A DNA stretch of 64,000 nt, taken from contig CAVOVJ010000004.1 in the NCBI GenBank assembly GCA_963699835.1, positions 124,001 through 188,000 on the forward strand. The letters are read 5' to 3'. Positions 54,995-63,928 of this stretch are shown here, in pieces (positions within the stretch are counted from its first letter, which is position 1; every line of letters begins with the position of its first letter). The stretch is from BM003 sp963699835. Its GTDB lineage: Bacteria; Pseudomonadota; Gammaproteobacteria; Steroidobacterales; BM003. Both the position numbers and the translations under genes were made by a program. The notes beneath the pieces are model-generated. The model was not told where the DNA came from. It made no database searches and saw only the letters and a list, made by a program, of their open reading frames with translations.

Positions 54995-55351
54995 ATGAGC
55001 AGACGCGTCGCATTCGAGGACATCCTCGCAGCAGGAGGCGACGATGCGTTATTACGGTTCGCGCTCGGACAGGCCTGTCTCGAGGAGAACGATGCGGAGG
55101 CAGCGATCAACCACTTTGGCGTTGCGATCACCCATGACCGGCACTACTCGGCGGCCTGGAAACTGCTCGGCCGAGCGCAGCAGGAGGCAGGCATGCCGGA
55201 CCGGGCCGCGCAAACCTTTCGCGAGGGCATTGCCATTGCCAACGAAAAGGGCGACCGCCAGGCCGCCAGGGAAATGACGGTATTCCTGCGCCGTCTACAA
55301 CAAGCAGCCGGGGCCGGCATGACCGCAGCGCCACTGCAATCGGCCTCATGA
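54995..55351 (+). CDS. Small TPR-repeat protein
   Basis: The 118-residue protein has about two tetratricopeptide repeats (DALLRFALGQACLEENDAEAAINHFGVAI and SAAWKLLGRAQQEAGMPDRAAQTFREGIAIA), no signal peptide and no enzyme motif. It probably acts as an adaptor, but the partner is unknown. The ATG at 54995 lies 7 bases after the trkH stop. Its stop overlaps the dctQ start (ATGA), so it sits as a bridge between the Trk genes and the TRAP genes. Confidence 0.82.
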   Translation: MSRRVAFEDILAAGGDDALLRFALGQACLEENDAEAAINHFGVAITHDRHYSAAWKLLGRAQQEAGMPDRAAQTFREGIAIANEKGDRQAAREMTVFLRRLQQAAGAGMTAAPLQSAS

Positions 55352-55915
55352 AACCGCTCGGACTACTGTTGCGGTTTGGCGCATTCGCCGAGCGAGTCAA
55401 CGTCGCGGTGGGCAAGGCCGTCGCATGGCTGACGTTGTTCATGGTCATTGTGACCTGTGTGGTAGTCGTATTGCGCTATGCGTTTTCGTCCGGCTGGATC
55501 TGGATGCAGGAGACGGTTACGTGGGCGCACGGTGTCGTGTTCATGCTCGCCGCCGCTTACACCCTTAGCTGGCGACGAACATGTCCGGGTGGACATTTTC
55601 TACCGTAATGCCAGCGCGCGGCGCAAGGCAGTGGTTGATCTCCTCGGGTCGCTGCTGCTGTTGTTGCCGGTCTGCGCGTTCCTGCTGTGGGCGAGTTTCG
55701 ATTATGCCGCCGCCTCATGGGCAGTCGCCGAGGCCTCGCGGCAGACCGGCGGGCTACCCGGTCTGTTCCTGCTGAAGTCGGTCATTCCCCTTACAGCCCT
55801 GATGCTGATGCTGCAGGGGCTGGCGATGGCTGCGCGCAGCATCGCTATATTGCTCGGCGCCGATCCGGGCAGCATGGCGGGTCCGGGCAAACCGAACACA
55901 CGGGAGCAGCCGTAA
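55348..55915 (+). CDS. dctQ: TRAP transporter small membrane subunit DctQ (one frame break)
   Basis: DctQ is the four-helix subunit that packs against DctM. The first frame has WLTLFMVIVTCVVVVLRYAF and the family's WMQETVTWAHGVVFMLAAAYTL. After one extra A at 55567 is dropped it continues AGDEHVRVDIFYRNASARRKAVVDLLGSLLLLLPVCAF, with two more helices, to give 188 residues. Its start overlaps the TPR stop, and its TAA overlaps the dctM ATG. Confidence 0.9.
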
Positions 55916-57291
55916 TGGAACTGATATCGCTGCTGCTGTTCGTCACCGTGATCGTGGTGTTACTGGCCGGCTACCCCGTTGCATTTTCGCTTGCCGGTAC
56001 CGCGCTGATATTCGCCTTTGCCGGCGCGGCGCTGGGAGCGTTCGACCCGAGCTATCTGACCGCAATGCCAAACCGGGTGTTCGGCATCATGACGAACGAG
56101 ACGCTGCTTGCAGTTCCGCTGTTCGTGTTCATGGGCATCATGCTTGAACGGGCGAAAATCGCCGAGAAACTGCTCGACACGCTGAGCCTGCTGTTCGGCT
56201 CGATGCGCGGCGGTCTCGGCATTTCGGTCACCGTGGTCGGAATGCTTCTCGCCGCCAGCACCGGAATCGTCGGCGCCACGGTAGTGACGATGGGGCTGTT
56301 GTCGCTGCCCAGCATGCTCCGTCGCGGTTACGATCCGCGCGTGGCGACCGGAACCATTTGCGCGTCGGGCACTCTCGGTCAGATCATTCCCCCGTCGATC
56401 ATCCTGGTGATGCTCGGTGATGTGTTGTCGTCGGCCTATCAGCAGGCGCAATTGGCGCAGGGGAACTTCTCGCCGAAAACCGTCACTGTCGGCGACCTGT
56501 TCGCCGGCGCGCTGCTGCCGGGGTTGCTGCTGGTTGTGCTGTATATCGTTTACCTGCTTGGCGTTGCGGTCTTGCGCCCGGCGGCGATGCCAGCCCATGC
56601 CGAGGCCCGGCCGCCACCTGGCGCCATGCTGCGGCGCTGCATCAGCGTGTTGCTGCCACCGCTGTTGCTGATTCTCGCGGTGCTTGGCTCGATCATGTCG
56701 GGTATCGCGACGCCGACCGAGGCGGCCGGTGTTGGCGCCCTTGGAGCGACGTTGCTGGCGCTGCAGAACGGTGAACTCGACCTGGCGCGCCTGCGCGAGG
56801 TGATGCGCGGCACCGCCCGGGTCAGCAGTATGGTGTTCCTGATCCTGATCGGCGCGTCGGTTTTTTCACTGGTTTTTCGCGGCTATGGCGGCGATGAGGT
56901 GGTGCGCCACGCCTTGTTGAGCCTGCCGGGCGGCGTGGTCGGCGCCGTCGTCACCGTGATGCTGTTGATGTTCCTGCTCGGATTTGTGCTCGACTTTATC
57001 GAGATCACGTTTGTCGTGGTGCCAATCGTCGGTCCGGTGCTGCTGGCAATGGGCCTCGACCCGGTCTGGCTTGGCGTAATGATCGCCATCAACCTGCAGA
57101 CCTCTTTTCTGACACCGCCGTTCGGGTTCGCGCTGTTCTACCTGCGCGGCGTGGCGCCCGCGGAGGTCACTACCGCCGACATCTATCGCGGCGTGCTGCC
57201 ATTCGTTGCGATTCAGCTGCTTGCGCTGCTGGTACTGGCCGCATGGCCCGCACTGGCTACCTGGCTGCCGCAGGTCGTATACGGCCCGTGA
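55915..57291 (+). CDS. dctM: TRAP transporter large membrane subunit DctM
   Basis: DctM is the sodium-coupled transport subunit with about 12 helices. The 458-residue protein starts MELISLLLFVTVIVVLLAGYPVAFSLAG and has ETLLAVPLFVFMGIMLERAKIAEKLLDTL, GTLGQIIPPSIILVMLGDV and NLQTSFLTPPFGFALFYLRG. The ATG at 55915 overlaps the dctQ stop. A longer frame from 55687 is not used. It is convergent with the substrate-binding gene, so the three TRAP genes are not one transcript. Confidence 0.94.
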   Translation: MELISLLLFVTVIVVLLAGYPVAFSLAGTALIFAFAGAALGAFDPSYLTAMPNRVFGIMTNETLLAVPLFVFMGIMLERAKIAEKLLDTLSLLFGSMRGGLGISVTVVGMLLAASTGIVGATVVTMGLLSLPSMLRRGYDPRVATGTICASGTLGQIIPPSIILVMLGDVLSSAYQQAQLAQGNFSPKTVTVGDLFAGALLPGLLLVVLYIVYLLGVAVLRPAAMPAHAEARPPPGAMLRRCISVLLPPLLLILAVLGSIMSGIATPTEAAGVGALGATLLALQNGELDLARLREVMRGTARVSSMVFLILIGASVFSLVFRGYGGDEVVRHALLSLPGGVVGAVVTVMLLMFLLGFVLDFIEITFVVVPIVGPVLLAMGLDPVWLGVMIAINLQTSFLTPPFGFALFYLRGVAPAEVTTADIYRGVLPFVAIQLLALLVLAAWPALATWLPQVVYGP

Positions 57292-57324
57292 TGGCTTGAT
57301 GCCGCGCGCATCCGTGACGGCACA

Positions 57325-58422
57325 CTAAAGCGAAAGGCTGCGGTGATAAGCCATTTCCGCGATGTTCTGCCACGTCGCCATTTTGGCCTGGTACGCCTTG
57401 TAGGCATCTCGCACCCTCCGGAAATCGGCGTCGGCGACTGATCGCTCGTCGAGGACCATGTCGGTCACCCGGCGTAACTCACGCAGCACCTCGTCGGGGA
57501 ACGGCCGGGGGATAATGCCGTGCTCGTTCATCAACACCGCGAGCGAGTCCTGGTTCCGCGCCATGAATTCCGACTGCATGCGCACGTTGACCTGGGCGCA
57601 GGCCGATTCGACGATCCCCTGAAGATCGTCCGGCAGGCTCTCCCACGCCGCGCGATTGACGATGCACTCGAGCGTCGGACCCGGCTCATGCCAGCCCGGG
57701 TAGTAGTAGTAGCTGGCCGCGCGAAACAGTCCCAGCGCGAGATCGTTGTAGGGACCGACCCACTCGGTGGCATCGATCGTGCCGGTCTCGAGCGCTGTGA
57801 ACAGTTCCGAAGCGGGCACGTTGACCGGGGTCACGCCGACGCGCTTGAGCACTTCGCCACCGAGACCCGGAATTCGCATCTTCAGACCGATGAGATCATC
57901 GAGGCTATTGATCTCCTTGTTGAACCAGCCGCCCATCTGGGTACCGGAGTTGCCGGCGGGAAACGGTATCACGCCGAACGGTGCGTAAATCTCGCGCCAT
58001 AATTCCCAGCCGCCCCCGTAGTACAGCCAGGCATTCATCTCGACGGCATTCATACCGAACGGCACCGTGGCGAAAAACTGCGCGGCCTCGCTCTTGCCCT
58101 TCCAGTAATAAGCGGCGCCATGGCCCATCTCGGCCGTGCCCGTACTCACCGCGTCGAACACTTCCAGCGGCGGCACCAGTTCACCGGCGGCATAAAACTG
58201 GATGCTGATCCGCCCGCCGCTATTGCGCTCGATGGCATCGGCAAGATCCTGCGCTCCGGTGCCGAGGCCCGGCAATCCCGGTGGCCAGGTGGTAACCATT
58301 TTCCAGTTATAGCGCCGCTGTATTCCGGATTCCGCTCCACCCTGCTGCTCGCTGCCACAGGCCGTCACACCGGCAACCACTGCCCCGGCACCCACGCCTT
58401 TCAAAAACCGACGTCTCTGCAT
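57325..58422 (-). CDS. dctP: TRAP substrate-binding lipoprotein of the 2-oxo-acid (TakP) type
   Basis: This extracytoplasmic protein captures substrate for DctQM. It starts MQRRRFLKGVGAGAVVAGVTAC, a twin-arginine-like signal that ends in a lipobox cysteine. EWVGPYNDLALGLF followed by YYYYPGWHEPGP is typical of the branch that binds 2-oxo or 2-hydroxy acids such as pyruvate and lactate. The ATG at 58422 follows GGAG at seven bases and is preferred to 58455. The frame is intact at 365 residues. Tat export would need tatABC, encoded from 59244. Confidence 0.9.
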   Translation of the reverse strand: MQRRRFLKGVGAGAVVAGVTACGSEQQGGAESGIQRRYNWKMVTTWPPGLPGLGTGAQDLADAIERNSGGRISIQFYAAGELVPPLEVFDAVSTGTAEMGHGAAYYWKGKSEAAQFFATVPFGMNAVEMNAWLYYGGGWELWREIYAPFGVIPFPAGNSGTQMGGWFNKEINSLDDLIGLKMRIPGLGGEVLKRVGVTPVNVPASELFTALETGTIDATEWVGPYNDLALGLFRAASYYYYPGWHEPGPTLECIVNRAAWESLPDDLQGIVESACAQVNVRMQSEFMARNQDSLAVLMNEHGIIPRPFPDEVLRELRRVTDMVLDERSVADADFRRVRDAYKAYQAKMATWQNIAEMAYHRSLSL

Positions 58423-58730
58423 CGAGAGTCTCCACCTGAGAATCTGAAGATGCATTGTGCATCAGGTAGTTATCGCGAACAATAAATATTACAAAACCAC
58501 TGTTTGGGTAAAAAACGACATCCAATATACTTTTTATCCCACTTCAATATATTTTATTCTTTATCTTTACTTTTAGTGGGAAATTTGTACTGATTTATCT
58601 ATTTTACAAAACCCACATTTCGCAGCCTGTACCGCCCGTGCAGTGTACAGGACCGGGTATGGCGATCCACCACGGCACTGCCATCGGCGCTACAATTCGC
58701 GCTCTTGCGGCAACCCGGGCAGACGCTACT
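58423..58730. other. AT-rich divergent intergenic region
   Basis: From about 58480 to 58620 the sequence is strikingly AT-rich compared with the GC-rich genome. An inverted repeat TCCCACT (58537-58543) / AGTGGGA (58575-58581) lies in it. The region should contain the dctP promoter and possibly that of dtd-tat. No coding sequence was found, except the in-frame upstream extension of dtd. Confidence 0.55.
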
Positions 58731-59168
58731 TTGATCGGTCTGATTCAACGCGTGACCTCCGCCAGCGTCAGCGTGGATGGCGATCCCACCGGGTCAATCG
58801 GGGCCGGTATTCTGCTGCTGGTCGGCGTGGAGCGCGGTGACGCCGAGGCGCACGCCACGCGGTTGCTGCAACGGGTGCTCGGCTACCGGATCTTTGCGGA
58901 CCCGGCCGGGCGGATGAATCTGAGCCTGGCAGAAACCGGCGGCGGCCTGCTTGCGGTGCCGCAGTTCACGCTTGCCGCCGATACCCGCAAGGGGATGAGG
59001 CCGGGCTTTTCCCGGGCCGCGACTCCCGAGGAGGGTGAGCGGTTGTACGATTTTTTCGTCGAACTGGCACGAAAGACCCACCCGGTGGTCGAACAGGGTG
59101 TGTTCGGCGCCTCGATGCAGGTCCGCCTGGTCAACGACGGGCCGGTAACCTTCTGGCTGCAAGTGTGA
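58731..59168 (+). CDS. dtd: D-aminoacyl-tRNA deacylase
   Basis: Dtd removes D-amino acids (and glycine from tRNA-Ala) wrongly attached to tRNA. The TTG at 58731 begins LIGLIQRVTSASVSVDGD and gives exactly 145 residues, the E. coli length. VPQFTLAADTRKGMRPGFS and the C-terminal NDGPVTFWLQV (Gly-cisPro motif) are diagnostic. An upstream ATG in frame would add a non-conserved extension. It leads the tatABC genes. Confidence 0.93.
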   Translation: MIGLIQRVTSASVSVDGDPTGSIGAGILLLVGVERGDAEAHATRLLQRVLGYRIFADPAGRMNLSLAETGGGLLAVPQFTLAADTRKGMRPGFSRAATPEEGERLYDFFVELARKTHPVVEQGVFGASMQVRLVNDGPVTFWLQV

Positions 59169-59243
59169 CGTGGTCAGTGAGTTACGCGCTGCGCTCAAGT
59201 ATCATCGGCGGATCGATTACAGTGTTATGTAAGAGGATTACTC

Positions 59244-59474
59244 ATGGGATTAGGCGGTATCAGCTTGTGGCAGCTTCTTATCGTTCTGTTGATCGTGGTG
59301 CTGGTTTTCGGCACCAAGAAGATTCGCGGAATGGGCAAGGATCTCGGCGGCGCGGTCAAGGGTTTTCGCGATGCGATGAACGACGCGGAGAAAGACCCTC
59401 CGAAACTGGCAGACGACAGCGAGGACGCCAGCTTCGAGACCGAGGAGAAACAGAACAGCAGCGCCAAGCAGTAA
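59244..59474 (+). CDS. tatA: Sec-independent protein translocase TatA
   Basis: TatA multimers form the size-variable conduit for folded proteins in the Tat pathway. The 76-residue protein has an N-terminal membrane helix (ISLWQLLIVLLIVVLVFG), the conserved FGTKKIRGMGKDLGGAVKGF amphipathic helix, and an acidic C-terminal tail. It is followed 6 bases later by tatB. Confidence 0.96.
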   Translation: MGLGGISLWQLLIVLLIVVLVFGTKKIRGMGKDLGGAVKGFRDAMNDAEKDPPKLADDSEDASFETEEKQNSSAKQ

Positions 59475-59480
59475 TCACGG

Positions 59481-59786
59481 ATGTTCGACGTCGGCTTCTG
59501 GGAAGTGCTGGTTCTGTTCGGCATCGCATTGATGGTGCTCGGACCGGAACGGCTGCCTCGCGTTGCCAAACGCGCCGGCACCTGGGTAGGTCAGGCACGG
59601 GCGCTGGCGCGCAGCCTGCGAACCCAGCTCGAGTCGGAAGTCGAACTGGACAACCTCAGACGCCAGACGCCGTCCGGCCCACCGCCGGCTGCGCCGCAAC
59701 CGGGCCCGGCTGCGGCGAGCGGTCACGAAACAGCCGCGGCAGACAAAGACACGCAACATGACAAAGACCAGCCAGGAGGAGCTTAA
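59481..59786 (+). CDS. tatB: Sec-independent protein translocase TatB
   Basis: TatB forms the signal-peptide receptor with TatC. The 101-residue protein starts MFDVGFWEVLVLFGIALMVLGPERLP, with the conserved Glu near the N terminus and Gly-Pro-Glu-Arg-Leu-Pro hinge, then an amphipathic helix and a Pro/Ala-rich tail. It is shorter than E. coli TatB, as its tail is cut by the 29-base overlap with tatC. Confidence 0.94.
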   Translation: MFDVGFWEVLVLFGIALMVLGPERLPRVAKRAGTWVGQARALARSLRTQLESEVELDNLRRQTPSGPPPAAPQPGPAAASGHETAAADKDTQHDKDQPGGA

Positions 59787-60561
59787 GACCGGCGAGGGCA
59801 CGCTGCTCTCGCACCTGATAGAACTGCGCACGCGTCTGGTCAGAATCGCACTGGCTACTCTTATTTTCTTCCTCGCCCTCGCCCCGTTTTCGGAACAGGT
59901 CTTTACCCTCGTTGCGACACCATTGATGGCGCAATTACCGCCCAATACCTCGATGATCGCAACCCAGGTTGCTTCGCCTTTCCTGACCCCGTTCAAGCTG
60001 ACTTTTGTCTGCGCGATTTTTCTCGCGATGCCGGTAATTCTCTACCAGGTGTGGGCTTTTGTCGCACCGGGACTGTATGCCACTGAGAAACGATTCGTAT
60101 TTCCGCTGCTGGTTTCGAGCATCCTGCTGTTCTATCTCGGCGTCGCGTTTGCCTACTACGTCGTGTTTCCGCTGATGTTCGGATTCTTCACCCGGGTCGC
60201 ACCCGAGGGCGTCGCGGTGATGACCGATATCAGCGCTTACCTGGATTTTGTAATCGCTATTTTCTTCGCTTTCGGCATGGCGTTCGAGGTACCGGTCGCG
60301 ACCGTGTTGCTGGTGCGAACGGGCATGGTGACGCCGGCACAGCTGGGCAGCAAGCGGCCCTATGTTTTTCTCGGGGCGTTCGTGCTGGGGATGTTTCTGA
60401 CCCCGCCCGATGTCATTTCGCAGACACTGCTGGCTTTGCCGATGTACCTGCTGTTCGAGGCCGGCATCATCATGTCGCGAATGGTCGTGCCCGGCTACAA
60501 GGAAGTCGAGGCACAGAAAAATGCGGCGGATGCAGCGGAATCGGGTGAGCAAAGCGGCTGA
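59758..60561 (+). CDS. tatC: Sec-independent protein translocase TatC
   Basis: TatC recognises the twin-arginine signal and is the core of the Tat translocon. The 267-residue protein has six membrane helices, with HLIELRTRLVRI near the N terminus, FLTPFKLTF and YQVWAFVAPGLYATEKRFV, all conserved. It overlaps tatB by 29 bases. A strong bidirectional terminator follows. With tatA and tatB it forms a complete Tat system, which could export the RR-type TRAP binding protein encoded upstream. Confidence 0.96.
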   Translation: MTKTSQEELKTGEGTLLSHLIELRTRLVRIALATLIFFLALAPFSEQVFTLVATPLMAQLPPNTSMIATQVASPFLTPFKLTFVCAIFLAMPVILYQVWAFVAPGLYATEKRFVFPLLVSSILLFYLGVAFAYYVVFPLMFGFFTRVAPEGVAVMTDISAYLDFVIAIFFAFGMAFEVPVATVLLVRTGMVTPAQLGSKRPYVFLGAFVLGMFLTPPDVISQTLLALPMYLLFEAGIIMSRMVVPGYKEVEAQKNAADAAESGEQSG

Positions 60562-60585
60562 GGCGCGACGGTCACAGCGATGAGC

Positions 60586-60627
60586 AAAAAAAAGGCGGCG
60601 GGAGAATTAGTCTCCCGCCGCTTTTTT
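60586..60627. terminator. Bidirectional Rho-independent terminator
   Basis: An 11-bp stem GCGGCGGGAGA / TCTCCCGCCGC with a five-base loop (60606-60610) is flanked by an eight-base A tract on the left and a six-base T tract on the right, so it can stop transcripts of tatC and, in the other direction, of the M16 peptidase gene. Confidence 0.92.
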
Positions 60628-60647
60628 ATCCCGAACTGATTCTTTAT

Positions 60648-63635
60648 CTAGAACAGTTCGTCGGCAGGCACTACCTCGACCTTTTCCTCTGCAAATTTCA
60701 GCGAGGACGCTTCGATCAGCTTGTCCTCGTCCAGCAATTCGACAGGTTTCTCGGTGTTGTACTGAAGCGGTGACGGCTGATCGCTGACGAGGCGCTGTTT
60801 CAGATCCTCCGCGTCCGCAGTAATGAACACATAACGGATGTTGTCGGTCTGGAGGTTTTCGCGAATGACCCGATTGACGTCATCGAGCGTCAGGCGAGCA
60901 AGACCGGCACGCACATAGTCGGTAAACGAATCCGTGCCGTAGTACTCGCTGTCGATCTTGTACCCTAGCTGACGCGACTGGTTGGCGACCAGAAGACTCA
61001 CGTACTTGTCGAGAAACGAGCGGGTCGCTTCAAACTGTTCAGCGGTCAGACCATTCTCGATCAAGCTGTCCAGCTCATGCATCGCCACGCGGGTCGCGAA
61101 ATGCGCGTCGTTGTTCGAGCGCAGCGGCCGGATCCAGACCTGGAAAATCTGCTGCTGCCGGCCGAGGTTCGCATCGGGCTGGAACTGGAACATGCCGCGC
61201 GGGAAATATTCGATATACGCGTAGTCGCCATAGTTCATGCCCCGTACTGCACGGATACGCTGATACAAATGGCTGTTGCTGGAACGGTGTTCGCCGAACC
61301 ACGAGCGCACCAGCCACAATGCGACCCAGTCCGGGTCACCGCGACGCAGGTCGATCGGAAATCCGAAGGACACGGCTACCGCCGGCGTCGGCTTCTCCAC
61401 AATGACCGCCTCATGCCCGTCGATCGCGGGCGCCGAAGGTAACTCCACCCGGTTGCGCTCGCCGCTGGGCAGGCTGCCGAGATCACCGCGCAGTTGCGCC
61501 ACGAATTCGTCGGGGTAGCCCCCGGCCAGCCCGAGCGTGAGGTTGGCCTGGGTATAGTGCTGTGCATAGAAGGCCTTCAGGTCTTCCATCGTTATTGACT
61601 CGATATCGGACACGGCCCCGAGGTTATAGCTGCCGTAGGGATGAGCATCCCCGTAAATCGAGCTATACAGCACTTCCTTGCCCAGTTCCTCATCGTTGTT
61701 TCCGACTAGGTCGGTGCGGACGGCATTGATGAGCTGTGTTTTCAGCCGGTCGAGATCGTCCTGGCGCCAACCCGGGGTCAGCAACTGCTCACGCACGAGT
61801 ACATACCAGCGCTCCAGGTTGTCCTTGTGCACCTGCCCCGAAAGCCGGGTCATCTCCTTGTCGACCTGGGCATTGAAACCGCTCGCGAGCGGGTACATGG
61901 CTTCGTTGATCTGCTGGGTCGTCATCCGCTGCGAGCCACCCTCGGTTAGCATCGCGGCGGTCAATGCCGCGAGACCGTGCTTGCCGGCCGGGTCACTGGC
62001 GGCGCCAACGTGGAACACGAAACTGACATCGACGAGCGGCGATGAAGCCGACTGCATCGCCGCCGGCGCAACCGCGGCGGGCCCTGCTGAATCGATTACT
62101 GCCGGCGCGCCATAGTCCTTGGCGACGGCGGCGCTCGAACCAGCGCCCGATATCTTCTCGGCCGCCGCGGCGGTCATCGCGTCCAGTGACTCCTCATCGC
62201 CGATACCCGGCAGCGTATCGTCGTTGCCCAGCGTCACGGTGACCATCCGCGTGTCGGTGAAATAAGTGTTCGCAAGCTCACGGATATCTTCAGGCGTAAT
62301 TGCATCGTAGCTGCGATAGAGCTCGTTGATGGTTTCTGGCGTACGTTCGAACTGCACGTAGGCGGCGAGGATGCCGCCAATCGAGTCCGAGCTGTCGAGC
62401 TGGGACGCGAACGTGTACTTGAGACGCGACTTGGTGTCCTCGAGGCGTTGCGCATCGATCAGTTCCGTACGCACTTTAGCGAATGTCCGGAACACCGCTT
62501 CGCGCACGGCTACCGCATGTTCCGGCGCGGTCAGACGCGCACCGATGTACAACAGCTGGGGATCCTTGCGATCCGGGAAATAGGGGAAAAACTGATCCGC
62601 CCACTGGTTCTCGATAACGACCTTCTGGTAGACATCCGAGGAATCCGAAAAATAGAGTTGCGAGATAACGTCCATCGCCGGCATGTCTTTTTCCCGCGGG
62701 TTGAACGCGGGACCATGAAAGGCCATCACGATCCACGGCTGGGTCTCGGCTTCCCACACGATATGCTCGTATTTCGGTCCGGACGGCGCGCTTTCGGCCG
62801 GAATCGGCACGTCGTAATCGCCAGCTTCCCAGCTACCCCAGTGCTTTTCGACCAGCGCAAGCGTTGCATCCGGATCGAGATCCCCGACCAGGATGACAGC
62901 CGACTTTTCCGGCCGGTACCAGCGATCGAAAAATGTCCGCGAGTACTCCAACTGGTTGGGCATATCCTCGATGTCCTCGAAGAAACCCATCGTCGTGTGC
63001 TTGTACGTGTGGGTGTCGAAGGAAATGTCACGGATGCGTTCTAGCAGCTTCTGAATCGGGTTGGAGTAGTTTTTCAGATACTCGCCCTTCACCGCCTGCG
63101 CTTCCGTGCGAAATCCCTCTTCGCTATACGACAGGTTCTGAAAACGATCGGCCTCGAGCTCGATCACTTTTTCCAGGTCCGCCTTGGTAAAGGTGATGTG
63201 GTAGTTGGTGTAATCGTCGGTCGTGTAGGCATTCTGGTCGGCGCCGGCCTTCTTCAGAATGTCGCCATAAACCTCTTGCGGATATTTTTCGGTGCCCCTG
63301 AACATCATGTGCTCGAAGAAATGGGCAAAGCCCGACTTGCCCGGCTCGACCTCGTTGCGCGAGCCAGTCTGCACCGGAATCTGGATCGTGACGATATCCG
63401 GGTAATCGGTCGGAACGATGATCACCCGCAGGCCGTTGTCGAGATCCTTCATCAGGTACGGCATATCGAAAATCCGATCTTCCGCCGGTTTTTTCACAAC
63501 CGGCTCTGCCGCCGGGGCTGCCGGGGCCGCCTGCTGCGGTGCAGGCTGCACCGCGGAGGTCGGCTCACCCGACTTACCGCAACCGGCCAGCGCAAGAAAA
63601 GAAAACAGCGTCAACAAAACAAGGGTCGGCCTCAT
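60648..63635 (-). CDS. M16 family zinc peptidase lipoprotein (two-domain)
   Basis: This 995-residue periplasmic peptidase is a pitrilysin-type enzyme made of two M16 units. The signal peptide ends in a lipobox LALAGC. The first unit has the inverted zinc site HFFEHMMF and a downstream Glu in EAQAVKGEYLKNY. The second unit has lost HxxEH, as usual for the inactive half. A Pro/Ala-rich linker follows the lipobox. The ATG at 63635 follows CAGGAG by eight bases and is preferred to one at 63656. The frame is intact. It shares the terminator with tatC and is divergent from the POT gene. Confidence 0.93.
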   Translation of the reverse strand: MRPTLVLLTLFSFLALAGCGKSGEPTSAVQPAPQQAAPAAPAAEPVVKKPAEDRIFDMPYLMKDLDNGLRVIIVPTDYPDIVTIQIPVQTGSRNEVEPGKSGFAHFFEHMMFRGTEKYPQEVYGDILKKAGADQNAYTTDDYTNYHITFTKADLEKVIELEADRFQNLSYSEEGFRTEAQAVKGEYLKNYSNPIQKLLERIRDISFDTHTYKHTTMGFFEDIEDMPNQLEYSRTFFDRWYRPEKSAVILVGDLDPDATLALVEKHWGSWEAGDYDVPIPAESAPSGPKYEHIVWEAETQPWIVMAFHGPAFNPREKDMPAMDVISQLYFSDSSDVYQKVVIENQWADQFFPYFPDRKDPQLLYIGARLTAPEHAVAVREAVFRTFAKVRTELIDAQRLEDTKSRLKYTFASQLDSSDSIGGILAAYVQFERTPETINELYRSYDAITPEDIRELANTYFTDTRMVTVTLGNDDTLPGIGDEESLDAMTAAAAEKISGAGSSAAVAKDYGAPAVIDSAGPAAVAPAAMQSASSPLVDVSFVFHVGAASDPAGKHGLAALTAAMLTEGGSQRMTTQQINEAMYPLASGFNAQVDKEMTRLSGQVHKDNLERWYVLVREQLLTPGWRQDDLDRLKTQLINAVRTDLVGNNDEELGKEVLYSSIYGDAHPYGSYNLGAVSDIESITMEDLKAFYAQHYTQANLTLGLAGGYPDEFVAQLRGDLGSLPSGERNRVELPSAPAIDGHEAVIVEKPTPAVAVSFGFPIDLRRGDPDWVALWLVRSWFGEHRSSNSHLYQRIRAVRGMNYGDYAYIEYFPRGMFQFQPDANLGRQQQIFQVWIRPLRSNNDAHFATRVAMHELDSLIENGLTAEQFEATRSFLDKYVSLLVANQSRQLGYKIDSEYYGTDSFTDYVRAGLARLTLDDVNRVIRENLQTDNIRYVFITADAEDLKQRLVSDQPSPLQYNTEKPVELLDEDKLIEASSLKFAEEKVEVVPADELF

Positions 63636-63928
63636 ATCCGAGACTCCTGTGTGCAAATCGTTGGTGAGAACGCCTGAAACCCCTTGCAGGTTCCGGTTGA
63701 CGCTTTTGTCGGCGCTGGGACCGGGGCGTTTCGAAGCGCAAAATCATACCCCCAATGCCGTCGCCACGCTTGCTGCGATGCAACATCCCGCGTCTTGCGG
63801 CTTTCCACCGTCTGCACCCATGCTGCGGCTATAATGCGAGGCCTGCCGCCGTCCCGGTACAGAACAATTCAAGCCGGTGACAGGTCAAGAAAACTAACGA
63901 GACAGCACAATTCAAGGGGAGTTGTCGC

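Noticed and set aside
3815..55568. Programmed +1 frameshifting as the explanation for the breaks
   Set aside because: The break sites share no slippery heptamer, stop codon or downstream structure that I can see, so sequencing error is the simpler reading.
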